Shown here piece after piece: positions 1-19,212 of a stretch of 64,000 nucleotides of DNA (within the stretch, counting starts at the first letter, position 1; each line of letters opens with the position of its first letter). The translations under genes were made by a program, and so were the position numbers. This DNA is from Flaccisagitta enflata (Eukaryota; Chaetognatha; Sagittoidea; Aphragmophora). The DNA lies in the NCBI GenBank assembly GCA_965153355.1, contig OZ231128.1:44950001-45014000 (forward strand). Direction: 5' to 3'. Under the pieces are notes generated by a model, which saw only the letters and a list, made by a program, of their open reading frames with translations, ran no database searches and was not told the origin of the DNA.

Positions 1-34
1 TTTGAAATTGTAAATCTGCATTATTTTTTTCCAG

Positions 35-8793
<8,759 letters not shown>

Positions 8794-9239
8794 TCAAGAT
8801 AGCGTTGTTTTCAAAGAGGAGAGAAATTTCTTACATTCTATCTGTTTCTCATAAACTCCTTGCCAAACTCATTAGGACATATTTTCAACCGAATTTCGAC
8901 CAAATCGATCGTCGTAGTTTTTGACCCATTTCTGATTTTTACCGTTAATGCTCATTTAGAATTACTGTTCATACCTTGTCATTGAATTTCTAAAAACTTT
9001 TTACAAACTTAAAGTCATTTGTCAACCAATTGTCAAACGGATCGTGATCTTTTGCTTTAGATGTTTACAGTGAGAATGAGACTCAGCGAATCAAGTATTA
9101 CCGATACGAAAACAAGTGTGTTGAGCTCGGGGAGCTGATTGAATGGGTTGAATGTGCCGAATGGTTGCATAGACTGATTTAAAATCCGAGACATAAGAAT
9201 TGAAGACGGAACAGTGCGAAAATAAAGCTGTGGGTGTGG

Positions 9240-9330
<91 letters not shown>

Positions 9331-9337
9331 TGTGTGT

Positions 9338-9381
<44 letters not shown>

Positions 9382-9620
9382 TAGACAGACAGATAGACAG
9401 AAAGAGAAAGATTGTCAGAAAGACATAGACCAACAAACAAAGATACAGACAGCCAGCCAGAGACAGATAAACAAAAAGACATACAGAAAAAGTTGAAAAG
9501 TAGAGAGCAAATAAAAATAAAGAGGAAAACAGGAAGAAAGTGAGACTAATAGGAAGAGACCAACACAGACTAACTGATAAAGACAGAAAAAAAAGTGCTT
9601 TCTTTAAAGCAAATTAACTT
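8794..9620. repeat. 3' flank of gene 1 with compound (TG)n-(AG)n array
   Basis: 8794-9230 is AT-rich spacer. 9241-9372 is a (TG)n-(AG)n compound array with the same order and the same GTGAGTGAGAGA transition as 6679-6852, followed by CAGATAGA units to about 9480. No gene is seen. Confidence 0.8.
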
Positions 9621-10138
9621 ACAAGCGTGCACCGTGTTGCCTAGCTGTGATAGGTAGGAAAAAATGCCACAGTATAGCGACCTATTCTGGGGTGTTATAT
9701 ACACCTAAACAGATGTCGCCATATATGAAACAAAAAATTCTGTTGGGATTTTTTCTAGAAAACGCTGTAAAGAGCTGTAAAATGCCGTAAAAATGACATT
9801 TTTTTAGTTGTATGCACTCAAAAACAGCGAGTCTGATCAGAGCATGGTGAACCAATGATGATTTAGCACTAAGATGCAATTCTGCAAAATTCAAGTCAAG
9901 AAGACATCATTAGGCTCAAAAACATTGAGTCTAGTCAGAAAATGGTCAAGCAATATTTATTTGGCACTGAGACACACTCCTGCAAAAATTCAAGTCAAGC
10001 AGACAATATTCAGTATCATTTTTTGCCGTAAAATGCCGTTAAAATTGCATTTTTAAGCATCCTATGGCCTTTTACGAGATAGTATTAGACCAAATTAAAA
10101 TCTTAGGCTCAAAAATATTGAAATATGTTTGTCATAGG
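9621..10138. mobile_element. Left arm of palindromic element FB2, split by element A
   Basis: This arm reappears inverted at about 33637-34172. Matching blocks include the tip GCACCGTGTTGCCTAGCTGTG, CTATTCTGGGGTGTTATATAC, CCCAACAGAATTTTTTGTTTCAT (in the right arm) and TTAAAATTGCATTTTTAAGCAT. The inner about 100 bases of each arm do not match and form the loop into which LTR element A inserted. FB2 was originally about 1 kb long and has no coding frame. Confidence 0.8.
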
Positions 10139-10143
10139 CCCAA

Positions 10144-10908
10144 TGTGACATTCTGCACATTCCCCACCATATTCAGGATACGAAGTCTTTGATCGCGCGG
10201 AGGAATGGAGAAGATCTCTCGCCGCCAAAATCCAAGATGGCGTCCGTTCGGCAGTCGAGTGGAGGAAATCGAGGCATCCAAGAGAGAACCTTCGTTTCGA
10301 CGGAGGAAGAGGAGGCGCGCGCGCCGGAAGTGCTGACTTCCGGTCAGGGCATGAATGGACATTACGCCCGAAAGGCTTAGAGGAGGATCAACTTCGACCC
10401 CTCTAAAGAAATCCCATGATGCAACGCTTACGTTTATTGTCCTTTCATTGCTGCCAAATAATTTCAAATCTCGTGACACCTTGATTTATTGTGATATTTA
10501 TTCATAGGTTAAGTAAATTGGCTTCCCCGACTCTCTTACTGACTTTGACTTAACAATTTCAAAAAGAGACTCGATTTCCGATGTTTTTTCCCTCGACTTC
10601 CCTGTCCTGCGCCCTAGTTGGAAACCATTCGACAACATCCGTGTAAGTCCTTGACCTTATACCTTTTTGGCGCATTTACGGTAGTATCCATCATGGTGTC
10701 ACAGAGTAGGTATCTTAACCTTTTTCCTTTCCTCTGTCCATCAGAATTCCACGAATAGACTGATTTCGCGGACAACTTGACCGCTCATCTCAACAATTCG
10801 TTCTAAGCGGGTGTACGTTCCAACTCAATAGCGCAGCTCGACAGTGGAGTCAGTTCTCGCGAATATGCATCAGGAGCTTTATAGGAAATCAGACCGTAAA
10901 CGCTCTCA
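10144..10908 (+). repeat. 5' LTR of element A (765 bp)
   Basis: It starts TGTGACATTC and ends CGCTCTCA, the canonical TG...CA. The reassembled 3' LTR is also exactly 765 bases. It contains a CAAGATGGCG motif, a GC-rich block and a palindromic pair of CCGGAAGT sites. No tRNA-like TGG primer-binding site directly follows it. Confidence 0.9.
10233..10343 (+). promoter_or_regulatory. Putative LTR core promoter: YY1-like and paired ETS-like sites
   Basis: CAAGATGGCG at 10233-10242 matches the animal YY1 core. CCGGAAGT-GCTG-ACTTCCGG at 10324-10343 is a perfect inverted pair of ETS/GABP-type sites. Both are conserved at 23563 and 23654 in the 3' LTR. There is no TATA box nearby. Use as a promoter is inferred. 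Confidence 0.5.
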
Positions 10909-10936
10909 ATTCGTAGAATCAAAAACCAACTCGATC

Positions 10937-10945
10937 CAGGTAAGA
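10937..10945 (+). promoter_or_regulatory. Strong splice donor just after the 5' LTR
   Basis: CAG|GTAAGA lies 29 bases downstream of the LTR end. It would allow removal of most of the 5.4-kb repeat-laden leader before gag. A pyrimidine-rich acceptor candidate ends near 15962. The pairing is inferred. Confidence 0.35.
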
Positions 10946-11719
10946 TCCGCGAACAGGCGTCCTCGGGACTCGAAAAATTATCATGTTTTTAATTTGTCTG
11001 TAACTTATCTTAACCTTCCCCACTGACCAACTAAAGTCGTTCCTATGAATATTGGCGCTTAACAAAACGTAGCACGTCGGCAAATGCAAGATTTTACTTA
11101 ATTATGCAAATCAGGAAAATGAGCGTATGTTAATTCCTGCGCGAAGCAGAATCTTTCCATCTTTAGCTACGGAGACTTTCGTTTTAGTTGATAAAGTATG
11201 TGCCTCCTCGTACATCTATAAGAGGTCATATCTGTACATCGGTCGATTGGTCGGTTGGTCTGTCCATCATGCAAATGTTGAGACCGCCCAATACTACGGA
11301 TTTTTGGCGTCCTTTCAGTCGTCATATCTTTTTCATTCCAACATTCTTTTTCATTCATTCACTCGTTCATTCATTCACTCGTTCATTCATTCACTCGTTC
11401 ACTCATTCATTCGTTCATTCAATCACTCGTTCATTCATTCACTCGTTCATTCATTCACTTGTTCAATCATTCACTTGTTCAATCATTCACTCGTTCATTC
11501 ATTCCATCGTTCATTCATTTGTTCATTCATAAAGAAATTAAAAGTCGGCTTTCAAAAGCTACACGTTGTGTTTCAGCGTTAAGCACATTTTTATGCCTCA
11601 GTTGCCATTTTATCTTCACTGCGAAAAGCAATTTGATTTGGACAACTTTCATGCAGGGGTGTTTACTAGTATTACCAGAAAAAGCGGCTGATCGTCGTTG
11701 GAAAAAGTCGTAAATGCTA

Positions 11720-11781
<62 letters not shown>

Positions 11782-12201
11782 CGAACAATGGCCCCTGCCC
11801 AATTGTCCACAACTATCTTGCCGTGAATCCAGCCTTGTTTTTGTTTCATAGGGCTATAAAAAATCAATGAGAAATATTGACCATGGAAATTTCAAGCGTA
11901 ATCCTATTGACCCAAGAAAAAAAAAACAGTTTTTGCAAACGCCTCATTAGAAAAAAAAATTTGATTCCTCTGAAGGTCTTAAAAAGCCAATGAGCTTTGT
12001 TTCTTCTACCTTTCTCCAAATAACTAAGCGGCTTTTGATTTTATTCCTCCCCCCCTGCCATAGAATTTCTCCCCCGTCATGTGTTGCATCGCATTACAAT
12101 ATCTATTATTTTCTTTACCACAATCAATAAAACAGTATTATATAGGTTGAAATAGTGTTAAACTGTGTCGTACAGATGTGCAGAGTAGGCGGGAAGGGGA
12201 A

Positions 12202-12269
<68 letters not shown>

Positions 12270-13389
12270 CAGAAAGAAAGGCAGAAAGACAGGCAGAAAG
12301 GCAGGCAGAAAGAAAGGCAGAAAGAAAGGCAGAAAGAATGGCAGAAAGAATGACAGAAAGAATGACAGAAAGAATGACAGAAAGAATGACAAAGAATGAC
12401 AAAGAATGACAGAAAGAATGACAGAAAGAAAGGAAATAAAGTCAAAAAGATTGAGAAAGGGAAAAAAATGAGTACTATACTATATAATTAAAAAAAAAGA
12501 CGCACTTTTGAATGACTGATTGCGTATTTGAAACTAATTAAAATCTTAAACCATTTTAAAGCAATTGAAAAACTCTTTTATTTGGCACCAATCTGGTATC
12601 TCTATCTTTTTTCGTTTGGAAATAGCATTAGTTTGAGTAAAAACATTACCAAATTTATTTTGCAATCTCTTTGAAAAAGATGCAATTCAGCAAAATTGTC
12701 TCTCACTTTAGAGAGCTCTAACTCCTAAACTGTAAAAGATACAGATCTGGGATTAGTCTAGAATGAAAGATAATTTGAAAATCTTCAAAATATTTTTTTT
12801 TTTATTTTTTTTTATCACTTTTTGGTCAGTTTTTTTCAGCAAATAAAAGGTGCGTCTTTTTTTTTAATTTGCGTAGTAGTTTCCTCTGAATAAACAAGGC
12901 CGTATACTATACACTCCCCCTAAGTCGCCGACGAGTGGGCAGGAGCGGAATAGCAAAACAAGGCCGGATACACGGCCGATACGCAGTCGCTTGCGGGTGG
13001 GCAGGGGCAGAAATGCAGGTGGTCAGGGGCACTGTGTGGCTGGGCTGGGGCCGTAATGTGGGTGGGCAGGGGCCGTGATGTTCAAAAACCGCTAATTCAG
13101 CCAATTTCGCGTCATTCAGATTTTCGCATTCCTTTCATTCATTCCTTCTTCTTGAGTCGCTCGACAGCCAACAATGAGAAAATCCTGCTATGCGGCGGCT
13201 TCCGGAATCTGCACGTCTAGTATTGTAGTAATCAAATTTTACCTTTTTGTTCTACCAATAGTGTAAAATCTTCAAAAATTGATCTTTTTTTCAAGCTTTT
13301 GATTCTTGAAATCATTTGATTCACCCCCCCCCTCCCACCAGGGAATGGAATACTCAACTATGCACGCCTGCTTTCATGGGAATGGGCCA
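10946..13389 (+). repeat. Leader of element A: microsatellites and short-element debris
   Basis: It holds a hairpin-element remnant near 11195-11290, an (ATTC)n/CGTT-type array at 11340-11530 and (AG)n at 11720-11777. It also holds a (GAAA)n array grading into GACA, GGCA and GAATGACA units at 12200-12440. A partial F2 element on the - strand (GGCCGGATACACGGCC, then GTGGGCAGGGG) lies at 12950-13020. No gene is seen. Confidence 0.7.
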
Positions 13390-13694
13390 TATTTGAAGAT
13401 ATCCCTATTTTGGACTTTGCAAGACGCTCAGTCGAATATAAGCGCAGGTCGCTCATGACTTGCGCAATAGGTTGGACGAAAATCCACGATCTCGGAAATT
13501 TGACTTGTTTATATAAGTAAGGTGTTCAGGGACACATACAATGATATTCTATCAAGTTTTAGGGTCACAGGGTAAGAAGAACTATGGTCGTGCCACCCCC
13601 CCCCCTTTTCTAGCTCATTTTTTTTCTTGGTGCATTTTCCTTAGTTCCAATTGAATAATCGCCGGCAAAAGAGCCAAATTGACTTTTCCATGAT

Positions 13695-13698
13695 ACAA

Positions 13699-13763
<65 letters not shown>
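13695..13763 (+). repeat. (CA)n microsatellite
   Basis: About 70 bases of CA with two CG interruptions, inside FB3. Confidence 0.95.
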
Positions 13764-13768
<5 letters not shown>

Positions 13769-13995
13769 TCACATACACAATAAAAAAGCCAGTATCTACA
13801 CAACTGAAGCCTGCATAACATTTTGTATAATTTCCTACTCAATTTCGGAATCAGTTATGTCAACAGTTATACAATAAAATTTTACAGTGAATTGGATCAA
13901 TAACATGAAGTCTATGTTGTAATTGTTTGGACAAACCATATAAGTCACTTATTAATCGGGTCTTCAGCCGGATAATCAATACATTCCAACAATTT

Positions 13996-14158
13996 TTAGT
14001 CGCGGACACGCAACTCTACACCTTGCCGTGTCGGTCGGTATGTCGGTAGGTCCGTCCGTCCGTCCGTCCGTCCGTCACATTTTTTAATTCCGAGCAGTTT
14101 TCGCATTACTGCTTCTGCCCAACCGTCCGCGACTGGATTGCCGTGTATCCGGCCTTGT
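13996..14158 (+). mobile_element. Hairpin-ended element, F1/F2 hybrid
   Basis: It starts TTAGTCGCGGACACGCAACTC, has a (CCGT)n core and ends GTCCGCGACT, then GCCGTGTATCCGGCCTTG. The end sequence combines F1 (TTGCGGAC) and F2 (TCGCG) features. Confidence 0.7.
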
Positions 14159-14189
14159 TTAACTCCTGTTTCAGCTACGTAGCTCTCCT

Positions 14190-14545
14190 TTTTAGTCGCA
14201 TGCCATGCAACTCAACACTCTGCTTTGTCGGTCCATTTGTCCATCCGTCTGTCTGTCAGTCTGTCTGTCGGTGCGGCCATCACACTTTACTTTTTGAGGG
14301 TTTCTGTGGTTTTTGGCCTCACTGCTCCTGCCCAAATGATCAAGTTACCTCAAATACAGCCCCGGCCCACCCGCCATGTATCTGGCCTTGTTTTTAGTTG
14401 CGTGCTACGCGACTCCACACCCCGCTTTGTCTGTCTGTCCGTCTGTCCATCCATCCATCCGTCGGTCCGTCTGTCCATCCATCTTTCCATCCCCATTTTA
14501 CTTTACCTACCCCCTGCAACAATATTGTGACCCTGCGTCACTTGT
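14190..14545 (+). mobile_element. Two adjacent F2-type elements, the second with a variant 3' end
   Basis: The first copy (14190-14392) begins TTTTTAGTCGCATGCCATGCAACTC and ends GTATCTGGCCTTG. The second begins immediately, at 14393 (TTTTTAGTTGCGTGCTACGCGACTC). It ends with the alternative terminus CAATATTGTGACCCTGCGTCACTTG near 14545, a GTGAC...GTCAC hairpin. Confidence 0.65.
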
Positions 14546-15700
14546 TCTCATTCTTACTTGAGCAAGCTTGCAAAAAAAAAAAAAATCATTGAAGGTGCTC
14601 AAAAAATCATTTCTGTACAAAATTGCACGGAGAATCTATTTTTTGGAGGTTGCTGAAAAGGACTGATCAGTAAACGCAGTGCCGAGGTACCTCTGCACAG
14701 AACAGAAAAAAAGAATATTGCTCAATCTAAACATTTTTCAATCTAATTTCTTAGCTATTTGGGCTCTATTTGGGGCTGCTACGGGTCTCTATCTCCCATT
14801 ATTACAACTCCTTATTCCTGCCCTGGCACCCCTGAGTTTGTCTCTCAAGAAGAAGGCAAAAAAGTGTATTGGACCCTTTTTCGAGAGATCATTCAATTAG
14901 AAATGGAGAAAATTCACATGGTAGAAGATGGGCTTAAGAGGAAAGGGGGGGGGTGGCACGACCACAATTTTTTTCACTTCATGGTCCTAATACTTGATAG
15001 GAGGTCTCAGAAAGTGACCCTGAACTCATCACTGATATAAGCAAGAAAGATTTCCGAAATCGTGGATCTTCGTCCAACCTATTGCGCAATCCATTTTTAT
15101 GTATGGAAACGTAAGCGTAAGTTTGGCGGGAGGGAAGAAACACTAACAGACGAATCTGAAAACTTAGATCACTCTGGTCAATTTGCATAATTCAAATTCT
15201 CACAAATTGTCAACGTGTTTAAGTCATTGCCTCAGGGATCCCCCACACAAATTATCATGATCCCCACTTAAAAAGTTCGAAAGTTACGCCTTTTTCGCGG
15301 AATGTTTTGACTATGACGACGACGACGACAACGACAACGACAACGACGATGGACGAGGCATCAATTAGTCTATCCCCTTCCTTGCCTTGCAGTTCGGTTT
15401 GTCAGAGCAATCAAACAATGGTTTTCATGTGATAAGGACTCAATGATCAACTTACTTTAGTTCTTGGCTGAGCGTCTTAAAGCGTCCGAAATAGGGTCAT
15501 ATCTCCGCATGGCCCACTCAAATGATTGTTACTCATATGTTTTCGTTTTCTGTTTTCGTATCGAAGAAAACGTACTAACATAGGCATTAGAAAGACAGAA
15601 ACTAATAATGAACGCCTATCAATGGAATACGACATGAAAAGTACTCATGGGACAAATTGGGACATGGCTTCTTAAAGCGTCCGAAATAGGGATGGTTTGA

Positions 15701-16154
15701 AAAAAGAACGAGAAAGTAATCTTTCAACAGTATTGACCAAAACAACGGTTGACTTCGCTCATTTAGGGATACGGCTAGGGGCCACGACAGAAAAATATGC
15801 TTATGTTCACTAAATAGACCCCAAACAAAAAATATGAACTCAAGCAAAGAAGCGATATAATGAATGCTATTTTCTAGCAATTGGTGCTTGAGCTTTCAAG
15901 GCGGGTTTCTCGCTTAAAAATAAAGATATCGCCAAACTTTTTTTTTCCCTTTTTCTCCTTGAAGCTGACGGCGATGGTTTGAAGTTTCATTTAATATAAT
16001 GGTGGCCATAAAAAGGGTACTATGTCATTAGTTCTGTGTGATACATATTAGTTACACGATTTTCTACAATAAATAGTCATTATTTCAGCCTGAAATCGCA
16101 TAAAAATCGCGAATTTTCAGTGAAAATATTAGTGCATGGACTCAGAAACAATGT
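15701..16154 (+). other. Leader of element A directly upstream of gag
   Basis: AT-rich sequence. A pyrimidine tract of about 25 bases ends in GAAG near 15962 and could be a splice acceptor. Nothing else is supported. Confidence 0.35.
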
Positions 16155-16361
16155 ATGAGGATGGATTTGGGCACTGAAACCCACAGGAACGAAAACGCAG
16201 AGCTAGATAAGGGCAGAAACAGAAAAAAAGCACCTCAACCCCCTGAAAAAAAATTTAACCTCCACGCAACATCAACGATGTCAACCACCAACAACAACGC
16301 CAACGACGACACAATGCCCATGCCTCCGCCATTGAACCCTGGCCAATGCAAACGGATTTAG
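16155..16361 (+). CDS. In-frame upstream ORF preceding gag of element A
   Basis: Sixty-eight codons from ATG to TAG in exactly the gag frame, ending 27 bases before the gag ATG. It is Asn-, Pro- and Met-rich (TMSTTNNNANDD, PMPPPLNPG), like the beginning of Gag itself. It may be the original Gag N-terminus cut off by a TAG, or an upstream ORF. It is too short to tell from sequence alone. Confidence 0.4.
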   Translation: MRMDLGTETHRNENAELDKGRNRKKAPQPPEKKFNLHATSTMSTTNNNANDDTMPMPPPLNPGQCKRI

Positions 16362-16388
16362 TCACAATTCGAGGCGATAACGATCTCC

Positions 16389-19172
16389 ATGATGACGGCT
16401 TTTGACAACGACGCGACCTCCATACCCCCGCCTCCGCCGGTGATGCAACACTGTCTGACGTATCGTCCTGCTGATGTCATCTCTGTTGTCTCCGAAACGT
16501 CCGTCTACAGCGGCGCGATGGACCCCGTCTCGACGACACTGCGAGGACTTCGGAAGGCGCTGAGATTGACGAGGAATGAGTACGTCGCTGCGCTCAAGCA
16601 CGCTGATACGCTCGAGGAAGACGATATGATTGACTTTCGAGGAGATCTCGATGGGGCGCGGAAACAAGTTTGGCTGGCGGCGTGGCGTTTAGTGAGTCAT
16701 GCAAAGGCCTACGCGGACGCTGAAAGCGGAAGTGACCAGGACAAAGCAGCGGCCTTGTTATCAACGACGGAAAGCTCTTTAGTTGAAGTGGGGAACCTGT
16801 GGAATGCGACATATTATTTTGACAAACAGACATTTAAGCTGCATTTGTTCTTGCCATCTTATGAGAACATTCACGACGAATCTCCGGAGACTGGTGCGAA
16901 GCGCGCTCTCGAGATGACAACAGGATCAACCCTGCAAGTAAATCAACCACTCGGGCGACGACAAACTTCGACGCCAAACGTGACTGATGACACTCAGGAT
17001 GACGATCTGGCGCTCGGCGCTGAGGCTGACAATCACCAACCAGATACGGAACGACGAAACGCGCCACCACACGTTCCAGCCGCATTGGAGTATGCCGACC
17101 ACTTCCATGTCAACTTCGAGCCGGCGACGCCGGGAACGACGGCAAGGACGCAGTTTATATCGGCAAGAGATGATGAAGATGACGATGACGACGACAACAA
17201 CATTGATGCCATGGACACCTCACGTTTCCATCTACCGCAATCTAACAACAACGCCGGAAACGACGCCGCGCGGAACAACGGCGCCGTGGGAGGCGTGTTG
17301 GCTACGAGAGAGAGATCCAGCCAAAATGGCAACCATGTGGAGGTGAGGAAAAGGACAGAATTGACGGGACAGCAACAAGAGGCGAAGAGAAAGGCGGCCG
17401 AAGATCGAAGAGAAAGAGAGGAAAGAGAGGCAAAGAAAAAGGAAGAAAGAGAGAAGAAGGCTGAAGAGGCAAGGAAGAAGGCAACGGCAAAAAAGGAGGC
17501 AGAGCAGAGGAAGAAAGGGGAAGAGAAGAAGGAGGAGGAGAGGAAGAGGAGAGAGGAAGAAGAGAAGAGAGGGAAAGAAAGCCAGAGGAGAAACCAACAA
17601 AGCCAGTCAAGAGCCGTGATCATAAGAACTCTGCCGAAAAATCCCAATGAACATCCACTCAACGAGGAACTTCGAGTGAGACAGCATGCAACAGATGATG
17701 CAAGACGCAACGCGATGACGCACGCAGATGCAATGGCACAGGTGCAACAACTCATCGCCGACCTGCAGTTGGAAGATAGTCTAGTGCTGCGGATGCGAGA
17801 ACGACGACATCCGGCGCCTCTATCATCACCATCATCGCCGAGGGTCGTCGACCATATGCCAGGAGATCTACCCACGTCGGTCAACCACGAGGTTTTCGAC
17901 AACGACGGCTTCGAGCAAGTACGTCGACGACGATCCTCAAGAACGCCACCTCTAGCTCAACCATTACCTCCAACCCAGAGGCGACAAACCGGAAGTGGTG
18001 CTGCAAGAAGCGGACTTGCTCATTCGCAGTCTTTTGCTGAGAGGATGAACGCAGCTTCTTTTCTGGAAGATCCAGTGGCATACGACGCGCGTGTACGTGC
18101 GAAGGATGTAGGCTTGCGAGAAATGCGCGCAGCTCGTCCAAGGGAGCCATACGGTTTTTTGGAGCCAATTGACTACATCATCGCGAAATCTAAATTCCAA
18201 AATGCCGCGTCAAATATCGAGTTGGACGAGATCGACAAAGTCACGGAATTGGCCAACGTTTTTACAAATCCGGCCAAGGAAATTATTGATGGACAGCAAT
18301 TGGTGATTAAGCCCGCTAACATGAGACGAGTGTATGAGACGTTGTGGAAGCGACTCGACGAGATGTTTCAAACGAGCGCTAATCCGTTCCAATCCGCCGT
18401 TGACAGTATCTGCAGGAAAGGAAGAGTCCAAGAGTTTGATTTGAAAGCTCATCAAATTTTGATTGGCACACTGTACAAATTGGAAAATGTGGCCGATCTG
18501 ATCGACGCCGTTGGAGAATGCGATAGAGAGGCGAATATTCGAGAGATCATAAATTCGCGCGTGCCGCACATATCCAACGATTTTTGGAAAGCAAGTGCTC
18601 GTCAGAAGGCGCGTTACGGAACACCATTCGGCTTCCAAAAGTTGATCGATGAGGTTAAGCATTGGGTCTCATGGAATACGTCGAAGGACCCCATGAGGGA
18701 GAGCCAAGGACCCACGAAGGTGGCGGCAACGGTGGCCAGTCCTGCCACATTTAAAGAACAGCTCGTTAACTCGCCTCAACAATCCCAGCCAATGGACGTT
18801 TGCAACATTTGCGGGGGGCGTCACCATTCCCATGTTTGCAATATCCTGGAGGCCATTCCTGGGGCTGAAGACCGAGTGAGGAAATTGGCTGAGAAACGCC
18901 TTTGTTTCCACTGTTTTGGCCAAAGCCATTTGGCAAAAGCTTGCAAGGAAAAACCAATGTGCGCAATATGCAACAAGACACACGCGACGCTTTTGCATGA
19001 CCGGCAGTTCAATCAAAGAGATAGTGGAAGTGATGGGTCTAGCCTTAAGGTCCCAGTCCCGGTGGCGATAGCGGCTGCAGCTGCAGCGTCAAAATCCGTC
19101 GCGCCTGAAACGTCCAGCACCTCGTCGACGGGTGCGCCTGCATCTGCAGAACAAGACATTCAAAACGCATGA
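16389..19172 (+). CDS. gag: Gag polyprotein of BEL/Pao element A
   Basis: 927 codons encode the structural protein that would assemble the element's particle and package its RNA. Residues 30-160 are helical. Residues about 318-410 form one extremely charged K/E/R helix. Residues about 600-790 resemble the capsid-like domain found upstream of zinc knuckles in BEL Gag. Three knuckles follow: CNICGG...H...C (about 805), CFHCFGQSHLAKAC (about 838) and CAICNKTHATLLH (about 858), the last with the CCHH spacing typical of BEL/Pao. The tail is Ala/Ser-rich. An in-frame TAG at 16359 fixes ATG 16389 as the first usable start. It ends in TGA at 19170, in frame with the protease ORF. The charged helix is longer than in the Gag proteins I know. 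Confidence 0.9.
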   Translation: MMTAFDNDATSIPPPPPVMQHCLTYRPADVISVVSETSVYSGAMDPVSTTLRGLRKALRLTRNEYVAALKHADTLEEDDMIDFRGDLDGARKQVWLAAWRLVSHAKAYADAESGSDQDKAAALLSTTESSLVEVGNLWNATYYFDKQTFKLHLFLPSYENIHDESPETGAKRALEMTTGSTLQVNQPLGRRQTSTPNVTDDTQDDDLALGAEADNHQPDTERRNAPPHVPAALEYADHFHVNFEPATPGTTARTQFISARDDEDDDDDDNNIDAMDTSRFHLPQSNNNAGNDAARNNGAVGGVLATRERSSQNGNHVEVRKRTELTGQQQEAKRKAAEDRREREEREAKKKEEREKKAEEARKKATAKKEAEQRKKGEEKKEEERKRREEEEKRGKESQRRNQQSQSRAVIIRTLPKNPNEHPLNEELRVRQHATDDARRNAMTHADAMAQVQQLIADLQLEDSLVLRMRERRHPAPLSSPSSPRVVDHMPGDLPTSVNHEVFDNDGFEQVRRRRSSRTPPLAQPLPPTQRRQTGSGAARSGLAHSQSFAERMNAASFLEDPVAYDARVRAKDVGLREMRAARPREPYGFLEPIDYIIAKSKFQNAASNIELDEIDKVTELANVFTNPAKEIIDGQQLVIKPANMRRVYETLWKRLDEMFQTSANPFQSAVDSICRKGRVQEFDLKAHQILIGTLYKLENVADLIDAVGECDREANIREIINSRVPHISNDFWKASARQKARYGTPFGFQKLIDEVKHWVSWNTSKDPMRESQGPTKVAATVASPATFKEQLVNSPQQSQPMDVCNICGGRHHSHVCNILEAIPGAEDRVRKLAEKRLCFHCFGQSHLAKACKEKPMCAICNKTHATLLHDRQFNQRDSGSDGSSLKVPVPVAIAAAAAASKSVAPETSSTSSTGAPASAEQDIQNA

Positions 19173-19212
19173 CTAGCGGCCACCTCCGCAATGAGGACGG
19201 TAGTTGCGGAGG
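19170..19212 (+). promoter_or_regulatory. Stop-codon readthrough signal between Gag and protease
   Basis: The gag stop is TGA followed by CTAG, the UGA-CUA-G context known to promote readthrough in animals and alphaviruses. Ten bases later CCTCCGCAA (19183-19191) pairs perfectly with TTGCGGAGG (19204-19212), a 9-bp stem with a 12-base loop. Gag and protease are in the same frame with no other stop between them. The sequence features are seen directly; the function is inferred. Confidence 0.75.

Larger units (their letters stand above)
13390..15700. mobile_element. Foldback element FB3 in the leader of element A
   Basis: 13395-13665 is repeated inverted in two blocks, about 14885-15110 and 15440-15690. 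Diagnostic pairs are the poly-C/GGTGGCACGACC block (about 13590 and 14945) and GTCCGAAATAGGG (about 15487 and 15677, against CCCTATTTTGGAC at 13403). Three hairpin elements and a CA array lie in its interior. A GACGACAACGACAACGA run is at 15315-15350. Confidence 0.65.

Noticed and set aside
17033-17902. 289-codon - strand Ser/Leu/Phe-rich ORF
   Set aside because: Antisense of the K/E-rich helix of Gag A; composition is dictated by the purine bias of the other strand.
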